Below are positions 1 through 5,893 of a DNA stretch of 14,243 nt, in pieces (position 1 is the stretch's first letter; each line of letters opens with the position of its first letter). The notes under the pieces were generated by a model. It saw only the letters and a list, made by a program, of their open reading frames with translations. It was not told where the DNA came from and made no database searches. Source of the DNA: Pseudomonadota bacterium (GTDB lineage Bacteria; Pseudomonadota; Gammaproteobacteria; Burkholderiales; Burkholderiaceae_B); NCBI GenBank assembly GCA_023439305.1, contig JAEXOO010000011.1, positions 1 to 14,243 of the forward strand, given 5' to 3'. Both the position numbers and the translations under genes were made by a program.

Positions 1-149
1 TTTAACTCGGGGGGGGCGCGCGCCCCCCTGGCGTGCGACAAGCGCCGCCGTCAAACAGAACGATGCTTGCCTCCCGACGTGGCCCGCCGCCAGCGGCAAG
101 CACTCTGACCCGCCCGCACGGGCCTAACCCGCCTTTGAACAGCTCAGAG
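1..149 (-). repeat. Dispersed fold-back repeat, copy A (partial, inverted)
   Basis: Read on the minus strand, this stretch aligns with copy C at the right end of the window and with the left half of copy B (245-479). Shared blocks occur in the same order: a GTTCAA-like start, GGGCGGGTCAGA, TTGCCGC, a CGGGAGGCAAG-like block, TGCTGTTTGA-like, GGCGCTTGTCGC, then a run of G. The copy reaches the left window edge and continues a little past its centre, at the perfect palindrome at 11-28. Short open frames here (for example 33-233 plus) follow the repeat and have no ribosome binding site or recognisable product, so I do not call genes. The repeat family is not one I can name. Confidence 0.75.
11..28. 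repeat. Perfect G6-CGCGCG-C6 palindrome at the centre of repeat A
   Basis: GGGGGGCGCGCGCCCCCC is its own reverse complement over all 18 bases. It lies where copy B has its hairpin apex (about 355-367) and where copy C stops in GGGGGG at the window end. It is therefore probably the tip of the fold-back element, not an independent site. The alternating CG core could also favour unusual DNA structure; that is inference. Confidence 0.8.
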
Positions 150-244
150 CCTTTCTTTGTTGGAAAATTTCGTACCCATCAAGACACATACCCCCGTTAC
201 CGCACGGCAGGAAAATCCCTTGCGTCAAAGTGAGGTCATTGGGA

Positions 245-479
245 GCCGTTCAAGCCTGTCCCCAGGGCCGGCTGGGCGGGTCAGACGGTTTGCCGCCGGC
301 AAGCACGCAGGCCGGGATGCAAGCGGCCTGCTGTTTGAGCGCGACGCTTATGGCTCATCCGGGGGATGAACCATCGCGCGAGTTCAGGCTGCGCCCGGCT
401 TGCGTGCTTGACAAGGGCACCGGTGCAAAGCACCGGCAAGCCGTCAGCCCAGACGGCCCTGGGGACAGGCTTGAACGGC
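245..479. repeat. Dispersed fold-back repeat, copy B: ~235 bp long palindrome
   Basis: The outer 26 bases (245-270) are the exact reverse complement of 454-479. Inside these arms complementarity continues imperfectly: for example CAAGCACGCAGGCCGGG near 300-316 faces CCCGGCTTGCGTGCTTG near 396-412. The apex lies near 355-367, where TCATCC faces GGATGA. The left half aligns with copies A and C. Transcribed in either direction it would form a long stable hairpin. It lies 67 bp beyond the znuA stop codon, where no ordinary intrinsic terminator is visible, so it may end or protect znu transcripts. No target-site duplication is evident. Confidence 0.85.
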
Positions 480-546
480 GGCTTCTAACGCTTGCACTTT
501 GCTCATCAATGGATGGCGGCCCCCAGGTCTACCGCAAACATCCCGT

Positions 547-1560
547 TTAAGGCTGCAACGCCTCGATCAGCTTGTCCGTATTCCACTTCATCATGCCCAG
601 ATACGTATCCGTACCCGAGCCCGGCTTGCCCAGGGCATCGGAATACAAGATGCCGCCCACCTTGGCGCCGGTTTCTCGAGCGACCTGTTCCACCAATTTC
701 GGACTGACCGTGTTTTCGACAAAGATGGCGCGGATGTGCTCGCGCCGCGCCTGCTCGATGACCTGGGCGATTTCCCGCGCCGAGGGTTCGGCCTGGCTGG
801 ACATGCCGACCAGCGAAATGAAAGTGATCCCGTATTCCTTGCCCAGATAAGCGAACGCGTCGTGCGACGTGATGACCTTGCGTTGCTCGGCAGGAACGGC
901 CTGTAGGCGAGACTTGATGCTGTCGTCCAATTGCTGCACGCGCTGCGCATAATCCTGCGCTCGCTGCTGGTAGTAATCGGCATTGGCCGGATCGGCCTGT
1001 GACAAGCCCTGGCTGATATTGCGGATATAGACCTGCGCCTGGCTCAGGCTTTGCCAGGCGTGCGGATCCTGACTGCCGTGGCTGTGCTCATGCGCAGGCT
1101 CGGCAGCCGGCGCCTCATCGTGAGCAGATCCATGGTCGTGACTGTGATCATGGTCATGATGATCGCCATGCCCCCCGGCACTCTCGTGCGCGTGCTCATC
1201 CCCGCCCTCGAACGCCAAAGGCGTCATGCCCTGCGTGGCCACCACCTGCGGCCCTTTGTAACCGGCGGACTGCTGCAGCCGCGGCAGCCAGGCCTCGAAA
1301 TCCAGGCCGTTGATCACCAACAGCTGAGCCGACGCCAGTGTCTTGGCGTCGCTGGGGCGCGGCTCGAAGGAATGGGCGTCGCCATTGGCGGGAACAATAG
1401 AGCTGGCCATGACCTTGTCGCCGCCGATCTCGCGCACCATGTCGTTCAGAATGGAAAAACTGCTGACCACGCGCAAAGGCTCGGCCTGCGCCGGCAAGGC
1501 CAGGGACAGCAGGCTCAGCGAAAGCAGCGTACCGACCCTGCGGAATACTCGGACGTTCAT
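547..1560 (-). CDS. znuA: ZnuA-like high-affinity zinc ABC transporter, periplasmic binding protein
   Basis: This 337-residue protein should bind zinc in the periplasm and deliver it to ZnuB. Residues 1-26 form a signal peptide (two Arg-rich turns, a Leu/Ser hydrophobic core, ending AQA). Likely metal ligands are H63 in GDAHSFEP, H167 in DPHAW and H233 in TSHDAF, with an acidic ligand near SDAL at about 307. Residues 123-161 form the charged loop typical of zinc (rather than manganese) cluster-9 proteins, with 13 His among Asp, Glu and Gly. The start ATG overlaps the znuB stop (ATGA), and a GGAG lies 8 nt upstream, so it is the last gene of znuC-znuB-znuA. No C-terminal disulfide cysteines as in E. 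coli ZnuA are present. A manganese function is unlikely given the loop and the nearby Zur box. Confidence 0.93.
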   Translation of the reverse strand: MNVRVFRRVGTLLSLSLLSLALPAQAEPLRVVSSFSILNDMVREIGGDKVMASSIVPANGDAHSFEPRPSDAKTLASAQLLVINGLDFEAWLPRLQQSAGYKGPQVVATQGMTPLAFEGGDEHAHESAGGHGDHHDHDHSHDHGSAHDEAPAAEPAHEHSHGSQDPHAWQSLSQAQVYIRNISQGLSQADPANADYYQQRAQDYAQRVQQLDDSIKSRLQAVPAEQRKVITSHDAFAYLGKEYGITFISLVGMSSQAEPSAREIAQVIEQARREHIRAIFVENTVSPKLVEQVARETGAKVGGILYSDALGKPGSGTDTYLGMMKWNTDKLIEALQP

Positions 1561-2462
1561 GATTCATGCTCCAGAAGTGACGCCATGCGTCGTCGCCGCG
1601 CCCGCCAATCCGACCAGGCGCGCACCAGACCGCCATGCGGCCCAAAACTGACAGACAGAAAATAGAACGCTCCGGCCGCCAGGATGATGGCGGGCGATGC
1701 CGGCACGTTGTAGTAATACGAGAACAGCAAGCCCAGATAGGAGCTGACCATGCCCAGCGCCGCCGCTACCACCATCTGCCGGCCCACGGAATAGACCCAG
1801 AAGCGCGCCGAAGCCGCGGGCAGCATCATGATGCCCACCACCATCAGCGTGCCCAGCACCTGAAAACCCGACACCAGGGTGATGACCAGCATGAACAGGA
1901 ACGCCATATGCGCCAGCGATCCTCGTCCGCCCTGGGTGCGCAGGAAAATAGGATCCAGACATTCGAGCACCAGCGGCCGGAAAATAAGGGCCAGCAGCAT
2001 CAAGGTAATGGAGCTGCTGCCCGTGACCAGCAGCAAGGAGGCGTCATCCAGGCCCAGTACCGTGCCAAACAGCACATGGATCAGATCCATATTGGAACCG
2101 CGCAAGGACACCAGCAACACCCCCAGGCCCAGCGACACCAGGTAGAAAGCGGCAAAGCTCGCATCCTCGCGCTGAGGCGTCAGCCGGGCGACCAGGCCCG
2201 CCAGCAAGGCGACGACGATGCCCGTGATCATGCCGCCCAGGGCCATGGCGCTCAGGGACAGACCGGCAGTGAGAAAACCCACGGCCACGCCGGGCAGGAT
2301 CGCGTGCGCCATGGCATCGCCCATCAGGCTCATGCGACGCAGCACCAGGAAAATACCCAAGGGGCCGGCCGCAGCGGCCAGGGCGAAAGACCCGGCCAGG
2401 GCGCGCTGCATGAAGCCGAAATCGGCAAAGGGGCTGAAAAGAAAATCCCAGAGTGCGCTCAC
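1557..2462 (-). CDS. znuB: ZnuB-like zinc ABC transporter, membrane permease
   Basis: This is the inner-membrane subunit of the zinc importer, of the ABC-3 (FecCD-like metal) family. The translated protein is about 301 residues and almost entirely hydrophobic, with roughly eight membrane segments. It has the family's LRRMSLMGDAMAHAILPGVA block near the N-terminus, which is the likely contact with the ATPase. I chose the GTG at 2462 rather than the ATG at 2480. The GTG overlaps the znuC stop as GTGA, has GGAG 7 nt upstream, and removes a charged extension (MRRRLP) not expected in the family. The end is basic (WRARRRRMASLL), facing the cytoplasm. Tight overlaps on both sides indicate translational coupling with znuC and znuA. 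Confidence 0.92.
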   Translation of the reverse strand: MSALWDFLFSPFADFGFMQRALAGSFALAAAAGPLGIFLVLRRMSLMGDAMAHAILPGVAVGFLTAGLSLSAMALGGMITGIVVALLAGLVARLTPQREDASFAAFYLVSLGLGVLLVSLRGSNMDLIHVLFGTVLGLDDASLLLVTGSSSITLMLLALIFRPLVLECLDPIFLRTQGGRGSLAHMAFLFMLVITLVSGFQVLGTLMVVGIMMLPAASARFWVYSVGRQMVVAAALGMVSSYLGLLFSYYYNVPASPAIILAAGAFYFLSVSFGPHGGLVRAWSDWRARRRRMASLLEHES

Positions 2463-3175
2463 AGGTAGTCTCCGGCGCACAAATGGCGGGCCAAGTGCAG
2501 GTGTTCAGGTGTCAACACCGAGGCGGTTTCCCCCCAGGCCACGACCTGCCCGGCCAGCAACACGGCCTGCGGAAAAAAGGCGCGCACCATATCCAAATCG
2601 TGCAGCACGGCGATGACGGTGCGCCCCTGCTCGTGCCAGCGGCAGACCAGAGCCATCAGTTCGTCCGATGTGGCTTTGTCCACGGCCGCAAACGGCTCGT
2701 CCAGCAACAGCACCTGCGCGTCATGCATGATCATGCGGGCGAACAAGGCGCGTTGCAGCTGCCCCCCGGACAAGGTCCCGATGGAGCGGCGCGCGAAATC
2801 TGCCAACCCGACCTGCTCCAGCGCGTGTCCGATACGCTCACGCTCCTGCCGGGAAAAGCCACCAAAGGCGCCGACGCGCTTCCAGGCGCCCATGGCGACC
2901 AGATCGTGCACCGTGATGGGAAAAGTCTTGTCCAGGTCTCCCATCTGCGGCAGCAGGGCCAGTTCATCATTGACGGCCGGATCCAGCACAATCCGCCCCT
3001 TCAATGGGTTGATCTGTCCGGTCAGTCCCTTGAGCAGCGTAGACTTGCCTGCGCCATTGGGGCCGACCACAGCCGTCAAAGAGCCGCGCGTGAAACGGCC
3101 GCTGATGTCGCGCAAGGCAATCTTGTCCTTCCAGCCCAGAGCCACGTGATCCAGTTCTATCAAGGTCTGCGTCAT
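2459..3175 (-). CDS. znuC: ZnuC-like zinc ABC transporter, ATP-binding protein
   Basis: This 238-residue ATPase should power zinc import with ZnuB and ZnuA at the cytoplasmic face of the inner membrane. The motifs are in order: Walker A GPNGAGKSTLLK near residues 38-49, a Q-loop near LLPQMGD, the ABC signature LSGGQLQRALFAR, Walker B VLLLDEPFAAVD, and the switch histidine in AVLHDLDMV. Length and motif spacing are normal. It lacks the C-terminal His-rich extension seen in some enterobacterial ZnuC proteins. The stop overlaps the znuB start. The ATG at 3175 lies 4 nt after the stop of a small upstream frame (3180-3329), suggesting both are read from one transcript that starts near the Zur box. 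Confidence 0.93.
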   Translation of the reverse strand: MTQTLIELDHVALGWKDKIALRDISGRFTRGSLTAVVGPNGAGKSTLLKGLTGQINPLKGRIVLDPAVNDELALLPQMGDLDKTFPITVHDLVAMGAWKRVGAFGGFSRQERERIGHALEQVGLADFARRSIGTLSGGQLQRALFARMIMHDAQVLLLDEPFAAVDKATSDELMALVCRWHEQGRTVIAVLHDLDMVRAFFPQAVLLAGQVVAWGETASVLTPEHLHLARHLCAGDYL

Positions 3176-3179
3176 GGGT

Positions 3180-3329
3180 TTACCACCATCCCAGAGCCCA
3201 GGAGGTCAAGGCCCACAGGGCGCTCACCACGCCCAGGACGGCCAGCAGGCGTTGCCAGGCGGAAGCCAGCAGCAGCGAACGGCGCGGCGCCGGAGTGCGG
3301 GGCGCAGGGGAAAATTGAGGACAGGACAT
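3180..3329 (-). CDS. Possible 49-aa single-span membrane peptide heading the znu operon
   Basis: This is a hypothetical small gene that I do not recognise. From the ATG at 3329 it encodes 49 residues: a Pro/Ser/Arg-rich start (MSCPQFSPAPRTPAPRRS), then a hydrophobic segment of about 25 residues ending in WALGWW, consistent with one membrane helix preceded by positive charge. Codon choice favours G or C in the third position like the neighbouring genes. It sits between the Zur box and znuC, with its stop 4 nt before the znuC start. Against it, no clear ribosome binding site precedes 3329; in-frame ATGs at 3365 and 3374 also exist but are very near the expected transcript start. It could be a translated leader, a small transporter accessory protein, or chance. 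Confidence 0.45.
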   Translation of the reverse strand: MSCPQFSPAPRTPAPRRSLLLASAWQRLLAVLGVVSALWALTSWALGWW

Positions 3330-3376
3330 GAAACAGGGATAATGAGACAAGGGCGCGAATATCATTCTTGCCATAA

Positions 3377-3391
3377 TGTTATAACATAACA
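3377..3391. promoter_or_regulatory. Zur box between zur and the znu operon
   Basis: TGTTATAACATAACA is an inverted repeat (TGTTAT / ATAACA around AAC). It matches the core of the known gammaproteobacterial Zur operator, TGTTATANTATAACA, at every position but one. It lies 20 nt before the zur ATG and overlaps the likely -10 of the divergent znu promoter. One bound, zinc-loaded Zur dimer could therefore repress both directions and make zur autoregulated. The match to the consensus is seen; binding is inferred. Confidence 0.85.
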
Positions 3392-3405
3392 ATTGTACTG
3401 AACAA
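3378..3405 (-). promoter_or_regulatory. Candidate sigma-70 promoter of the znu operon
   Basis: On the minus strand TTGTTC (3405-3400) is followed after 16 nt by TATAAC (3383-3378), giving a start near 3370. The -10 lies inside the Zur box, so repressor binding would block polymerase. The hexamers match the consensus only partly and the spacer is one base short of the optimum. The plus-strand promoter for zur is not clear (a TTGCCA at 3368-3373 lacks a good -10). Confidence 0.4.
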
Positions 3406-3411
3406 GCGTCT

Positions 3412-3903
3412 ATGCCCGTGCACATCCTCACCCCCCACGCCATCGAACACCAGTTGGAGACCGCCGAGCAGCTCTGCCTGCAGCGCGGTAAACGGCTGAC
3501 CTCGATCCGTCGCCAGGTGCTGGAGATCCTGATCCAGGCCCAGCGCAGTTTGAAAGCCTACGAGCTGCTGGACCGCGTGCGCGAGTTCCAGCCCGGCGCC
3601 AAGCCCCCCACGGTCTACCGTTCTCTGGATTTTCTGACCGAAGAAGGCCTGATCCACCGGCTGGACGCCGTCAATGCCTGGACGGCCTGCGTGGATGCAG
3701 GCGGTCATCCGCACGACCTGCTGATTGTCTGCACCCAATGCGGCACGGTCGTGGAAGTGTGCGCGCCAGCACTCAGCCAGAAGCTGGCCGACTGCGTGCG
3801 CGATGCCGGCTTCGCCCTGTCCGGCCACGAGACCGAGTTGCGCGCGCTGTGTCAACGCTGTGCCCAGGCCCCCAGCGCTCGAAAACCCTTATCTCCCGCC
3901 TAA
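3412..3903 (+). CDS. zur: Zur, zinc-responsive Fur-family repressor
   Basis: This 163-residue cytoplasmic repressor represses zinc-uptake genes when zinc is plentiful. Residues 15-90 are the winged-helix DNA-binding part, with the family block AKPPTVYRSLDFLTEEGLIHRL (62-83). The PPTVYR...DFL form and HPHD are typical of Zur rather than Fur. Structural-zinc cysteines are C107/C110 (CTQC) and C147/C150 (CQRC). C93, H99, H101 and possibly E115 are candidates for the sensing site. The protein is slightly long at the end, with a Pro/Ala/Ser tail. The ribosome binding site is weak. The divergent znuCBA genes and the Zur box 20 nt upstream support the assignment strongly. Confidence 0.93.
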   Translation: MPVHILTPHAIEHQLETAEQLCLQRGKRLTSIRRQVLEILIQAQRSLKAYELLDRVREFQPGAKPPTVYRSLDFLTEEGLIHRLDAVNAWTACVDAGGHPHDLLIVCTQCGTVVEVCAPALSQKLADCVRDAGFALSGHETELRALCQRCAQAPSARKPLSPA

Positions 3904-3981
3904 AACATAGCGTTTTGCCCCCAATCGGTATATATTTCCCGATCTATTGGCAAACCGCTGCTCTGTCTGGATCACCGCCGT

Positions 3982-4010
3982 TTGCCGAACGGGCAAGGCT
4001 GTGATGTAAT
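3982..4010 (+). promoter_or_regulatory. Candidate promoter of the COG0523 GTPase gene
   Basis: TTGCCG (3982-3987) is separated by exactly 17 nt from TGTAAT (4005-4010), which would start a transcript near 4017 with a leader of about 85 nt. A Zur box comparable to the one at 3377-3391 is not visible between 3904 and 4102, so Zur control of this promoter is not supported by sequence. Confidence 0.4.
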
Positions 4011-4102
4011 CGCACGTTGTTTTTGAGCGGAGCAAACCCAGCACAGGACGTCGCGGCCACACCGTGCCCTGTACTTTTGCTGCCGCCTTTGCGAGGCCTG
4101 TT

Positions 4103-5182
4103 ATGAAAGCCGCATTAGATTTGAAGAAAATGGTTCCGGTCACGATCCTGACTGGATTTCTGGGCGCAGGTAAGACCACGCTGCTCAAGCGCATCCTGTC
4201 CGAATACCATGGCCGGCGCATCGCCGTCATTGAAAACGAATTCGGACCGGAAGGCATCGACAACGATCTGCTGGTGCAGGACACCGAAGAAGAAATCGTC
4301 GAGCTGAGCAACGGTTGCGTCTGCTGCACCGTGCGCGGCGACCTGATGCGCACTCTGAACGACCTGCGCGTACGCCGCCAGGCCGGCGAACTGAACTTCG
4401 AACGCGTCATCATCGAAACCACGGGCATGGCCAATCCCGGCCCCGTCTGCCAGACCTTCTTCATGGATGACGACATCGCCGAATACTACCGGCTCGATGC
4501 GGTCATCACCATTGTGGACGCCAAGCACGGCATGACCACGCTGGATCAGCAGGAAGAAGCACAGAAACAGGCAGGCTTTGCCGACCGACTGCTGATTTCC
4601 AAGAAAGACCTGGTCAGCGACGCGGAGTACGAAGCATTGCGCGCCCGCCTGGTGCGCATCAACCCGCGCGCCACCATCACGCCCGTGAATTTCGGCGAGA
4701 CCGACATCAAGGAGCTGCTGGACATCAGCGGCTTCAACCTGAATTCCATCCTGGACATCGATCCGGACTTCCTGGCGGCCGAGCATCCCGATGCCGCCCA
4801 TGAACACGACCACCACCACGATCACGATGGCGACTGCAGCTCGGACTGCGGCCACGACCATCACCACGAGCATGCCGCCCACAACGATGAAATCGGGGCG
4901 TTTGTCTTCCGTTCGGATCGTCCCTTCGATCCCGAACGCCTGGAAGACTTCCTGTCGGGCATCGTCCAGGTCTTCGGACCGGACCTGATGCGCTACAAGG
5001 GCATTCTGTACCTCAAGGGCATCAACCGTCGCATGCTGTTCCAAGGCGTGCACATGATGATGAGCGCCGAGCCGGGCACCGCCTGGTTGGCCAAAGAAAA
5101 GAAAGGCAACAAAATGGTCTTCATTGGCCGCAAGCTGCCGCAGGATATCTTCACTCAAGGCCTGGAGAACTGCCTGGTCTGA
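4103..5182 (+). CDS. COG0523 (CobW/ZigA/ZNG-type) GTPase, probable zinc chaperone
   Basis: This 359-residue P-loop GTPase belongs to the family that delivers metal, here probably zinc, to client proteins. Motifs from the chosen start: Walker A GFLGAGKTT (18-26), ENEFG (44-48), the metal site C72-V-C74-C75 in NGCVCCTVRGDL, the ETTGMANPGPV switch region, and SKKDLV in place of NKxD. A His/Asp-rich linker near 230-262 also contains two Cys (DCSSDC) and should bind several metal ions. It precedes the C-terminal CobW domain. I chose the ATG at 4103, with GAGG 6 nt upstream, over a GTG at 4064 that lacks one. It lies between zur and dksA, which points to zinc rather than cobalt or nitrile hydratase. 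The client is unknown. It reads in the same direction as dksA, 83 bp away. Confidence 0.88.
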   Translation: MKAALDLKKMVPVTILTGFLGAGKTTLLKRILSEYHGRRIAVIENEFGPEGIDNDLLVQDTEEEIVELSNGCVCCTVRGDLMRTLNDLRVRRQAGELNFERVIIETTGMANPGPVCQTFFMDDDIAEYYRLDAVITIVDAKHGMTTLDQQEEAQKQAGFADRLLISKKDLVSDAEYEALRARLVRINPRATITPVNFGETDIKELLDISGFNLNSILDIDPDFLAAEHPDAAHEHDHHHDHDGDCSSDCGHDHHHEHAAHNDEIGAFVFRSDRPFDPERLEDFLSGIVQVFGPDLMRYKGILYLKGINRRMLFQGVHMMMSAEPGTAWLAKEKKGNKMVFIGRKLPQDIFTQGLENCLV

Positions 5183-5265
5183 AGTTATTTCTCAATCAGT
5201 AAATGCGGAGCGATTGCGCGTGACGAGAGTTACAGGCTCCCAGACGTCAACAAGAGGTAAGCATC

Positions 5266-5703
5266 ATGGCAACGAAGTCACATGACAGTACTACGACCCT
5301 GCTGACCGAGCAGGAGCTTTTGGCGATGCCTGAGTCGGACTATATGAACCCCGCACAGCTGGAGTTCTTCAAGCATCGCCTGCGCCAGCTGGAGCAGGAA
5401 ATCCTGGCCAATGCCGGCGCCACCACGGAAAACCTGCGGGAAACCCAGTTCGTTCCGGATCCTGCCGACCGCGCCACGATCGAAGAAGAACATGCGCTGG
5501 AACTGCGTACCCGCGACCGCGAGCGCAAGCTGCTCAAGAAAGTGCAGCAGTCCATCGCTCTGATCGATTCCGGCGAATACGGCTGGTGTGAAGAGACGGG
5601 CGAGCCCATCGGCATCCCCCGTCTGCTGGCCCGCCCCACTGCCACGCTGTCCCTGGAAGCCCAGGAACGACGCGAAAAACGCCAGAAGATGTTCGGGGAC
5701 TGA
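5266..5703 (+). CDS. dksA: DksA-type RNA polymerase secondary-channel regulator with degenerate zinc finger
   Basis: DksA (145 aa here) works with ppGpp on RNA polymerase to reset rRNA and biosynthetic promoters. The coiled coil spans roughly 30-100, with the tip motif DPADRA giving the essential D65, D68 and A70. The globular end normally carries CxxC-17-CxxC. Here the four positions are C108, T111, S129 and A132 (CEET ... SLEA), so it cannot hold a structural zinc in the usual way. Similar Cys-poor DksA forms are known and work without zinc (Pseudomonas aeruginosa DksA2, Rhodobacter sphaeroides DksA). The start is fixed by AAGAGG 8 nt upstream. A strong terminator follows. In this family it may be the only DksA, so calling it a zinc-starvation paralogue would go too far. 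Confidence 0.93.
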   Translation: MATKSHDSTTTLLTEQELLAMPESDYMNPAQLEFFKHRLRQLEQEILANAGATTENLRETQFVPDPADRATIEEEHALELRTRDRERKLLKKVQQSIALIDSGEYGWCEETGEPIGIPRLLARPTATLSLEAQERREKRQKMFGD

Positions 5704-5724
5704 TTCCCGCCCATCCTTCGGCAG

Positions 5725-5770
5725 AAAAGACCCTCCCCGGCCCGCGCCGGTGGAGGGTCTTTTCTTTTTT
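5725..5770 (+). terminator. Strong intrinsic terminator after dksA
   Basis: AAAAGACCCTCC (5725-5736) pairs perfectly with GGAGGGTCTTTT (5752-5763). An inner CCGGC/GCCGG pair closes a 4-nt loop, with one bulged T. Six T residues follow at 5765-5770. The A-rich upstream side means it may also work weakly for minus-strand transcription. It isolates dksA from the oxygenase cluster. Confidence 0.95.
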
Positions 5771-5805
5771 GTCCCGGCAGCGGACGGCCACCAGCCCCGT
5801 CATGC

Positions 5806-5836
5806 GGTCATTATGATTTACCCTACTCGTCATAAT
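5806..5836. promoter_or_regulatory. Candidate operator upstream of the NTF2-like genes
   Basis: ATTATGA (5810-5816) and TCATAAT (5830-5836) are perfect inverted repeats around 13 nt. Read as direct repeats, GTCATTAT (5807-5814) and GTCATAAT (5829-5836) lie 22 bp apart, two helical turns. On the minus strand this gives TGACG and TGACC at the same spacing as in the lysR/reductase intergenic site (7662-7692). The position, about 60-90 bp before the first NTF2-like gene, in an AT-rich pocket and next to a weak -10 (TAAGAT, 5855-5860), suits a LysR-type activator site. The repeats are seen; the binding protein is inferred. Confidence 0.5.
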
Positions 5837-5857
5837 AAGTCCTAAAAACCAGATTAA

Positions 5858-5873
5858 GATATTTTTTAATATC
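5858..5873. repeat. GATATT-TTTT-AATATC palindrome before the NTF2-like genes
   Basis: This perfect inverted repeat (6 bp arms, 4 nt centre) lies 20 bp before the start codon at 5894, overlapping the end of the possible -10. It could be a second operator or a small hairpin in the mRNA leader; its AT-rich stem would be weak as RNA. No regulator can be assigned. Confidence 0.4.
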
Positions 5874-5893
5874 CCACCCCTCTGGAGACCTTC

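Noticed and set aside
245..479. CRISPR array or tRNA cluster as explanation for the repeats
   Set aside because: There are no short regularly spaced direct repeats, and no cloverleaf or T-loop sequence; the structure is one long inverted repeat.
245..479. MITE with target-site duplication
   Set aside because: The size and terminal inverted repeats fit, but I see no matching direct duplication outside the arms, and the termini of other copies differ.
33..550. Overlapping plus-strand frames of 66-106 codons in the left repeat region
   Set aside because: They lie in the fold-back repeats, have no ribosome binding site and give Pro/Arg/Ala-rich translations without family likeness.
547..3175. 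Manganese/iron importer (MntABC/SitABC) instead of zinc
   Set aside because: The His-rich ZnuA loop, the neighbouring Zur and the Zur box all favour zinc.
1635..3331. Long plus-strand open frames of 277 and 292 codons opposite znuB and znuC
   Set aside because: They are antisense shadows of well-supported znu genes in GC-rich DNA, with His/Gln-rich low-complexity translations and no ribosome binding sites.
3921..3950. Imperfect hairpin CCAATCGG ... CCGATCTATTGG after zur as a terminator
   Set aside because: The stem needs a 4-nt bulge and no T-run follows. It may be structural but is too weak to annotate.
4001..4016. Zur box before the GTPase gene (GTGATGTAATCGCAC)
   Set aside because: Partly symmetric but poor against the TGTTATANTATAACA core; the symmetry is probably chance.
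4115..5158. 347-codon minus-strand frame opposite the COG0523 GTPase gene
   Set aside because: It mirrors the GTPase codons (valine runs opposite the His-rich linker) and resembles no family.
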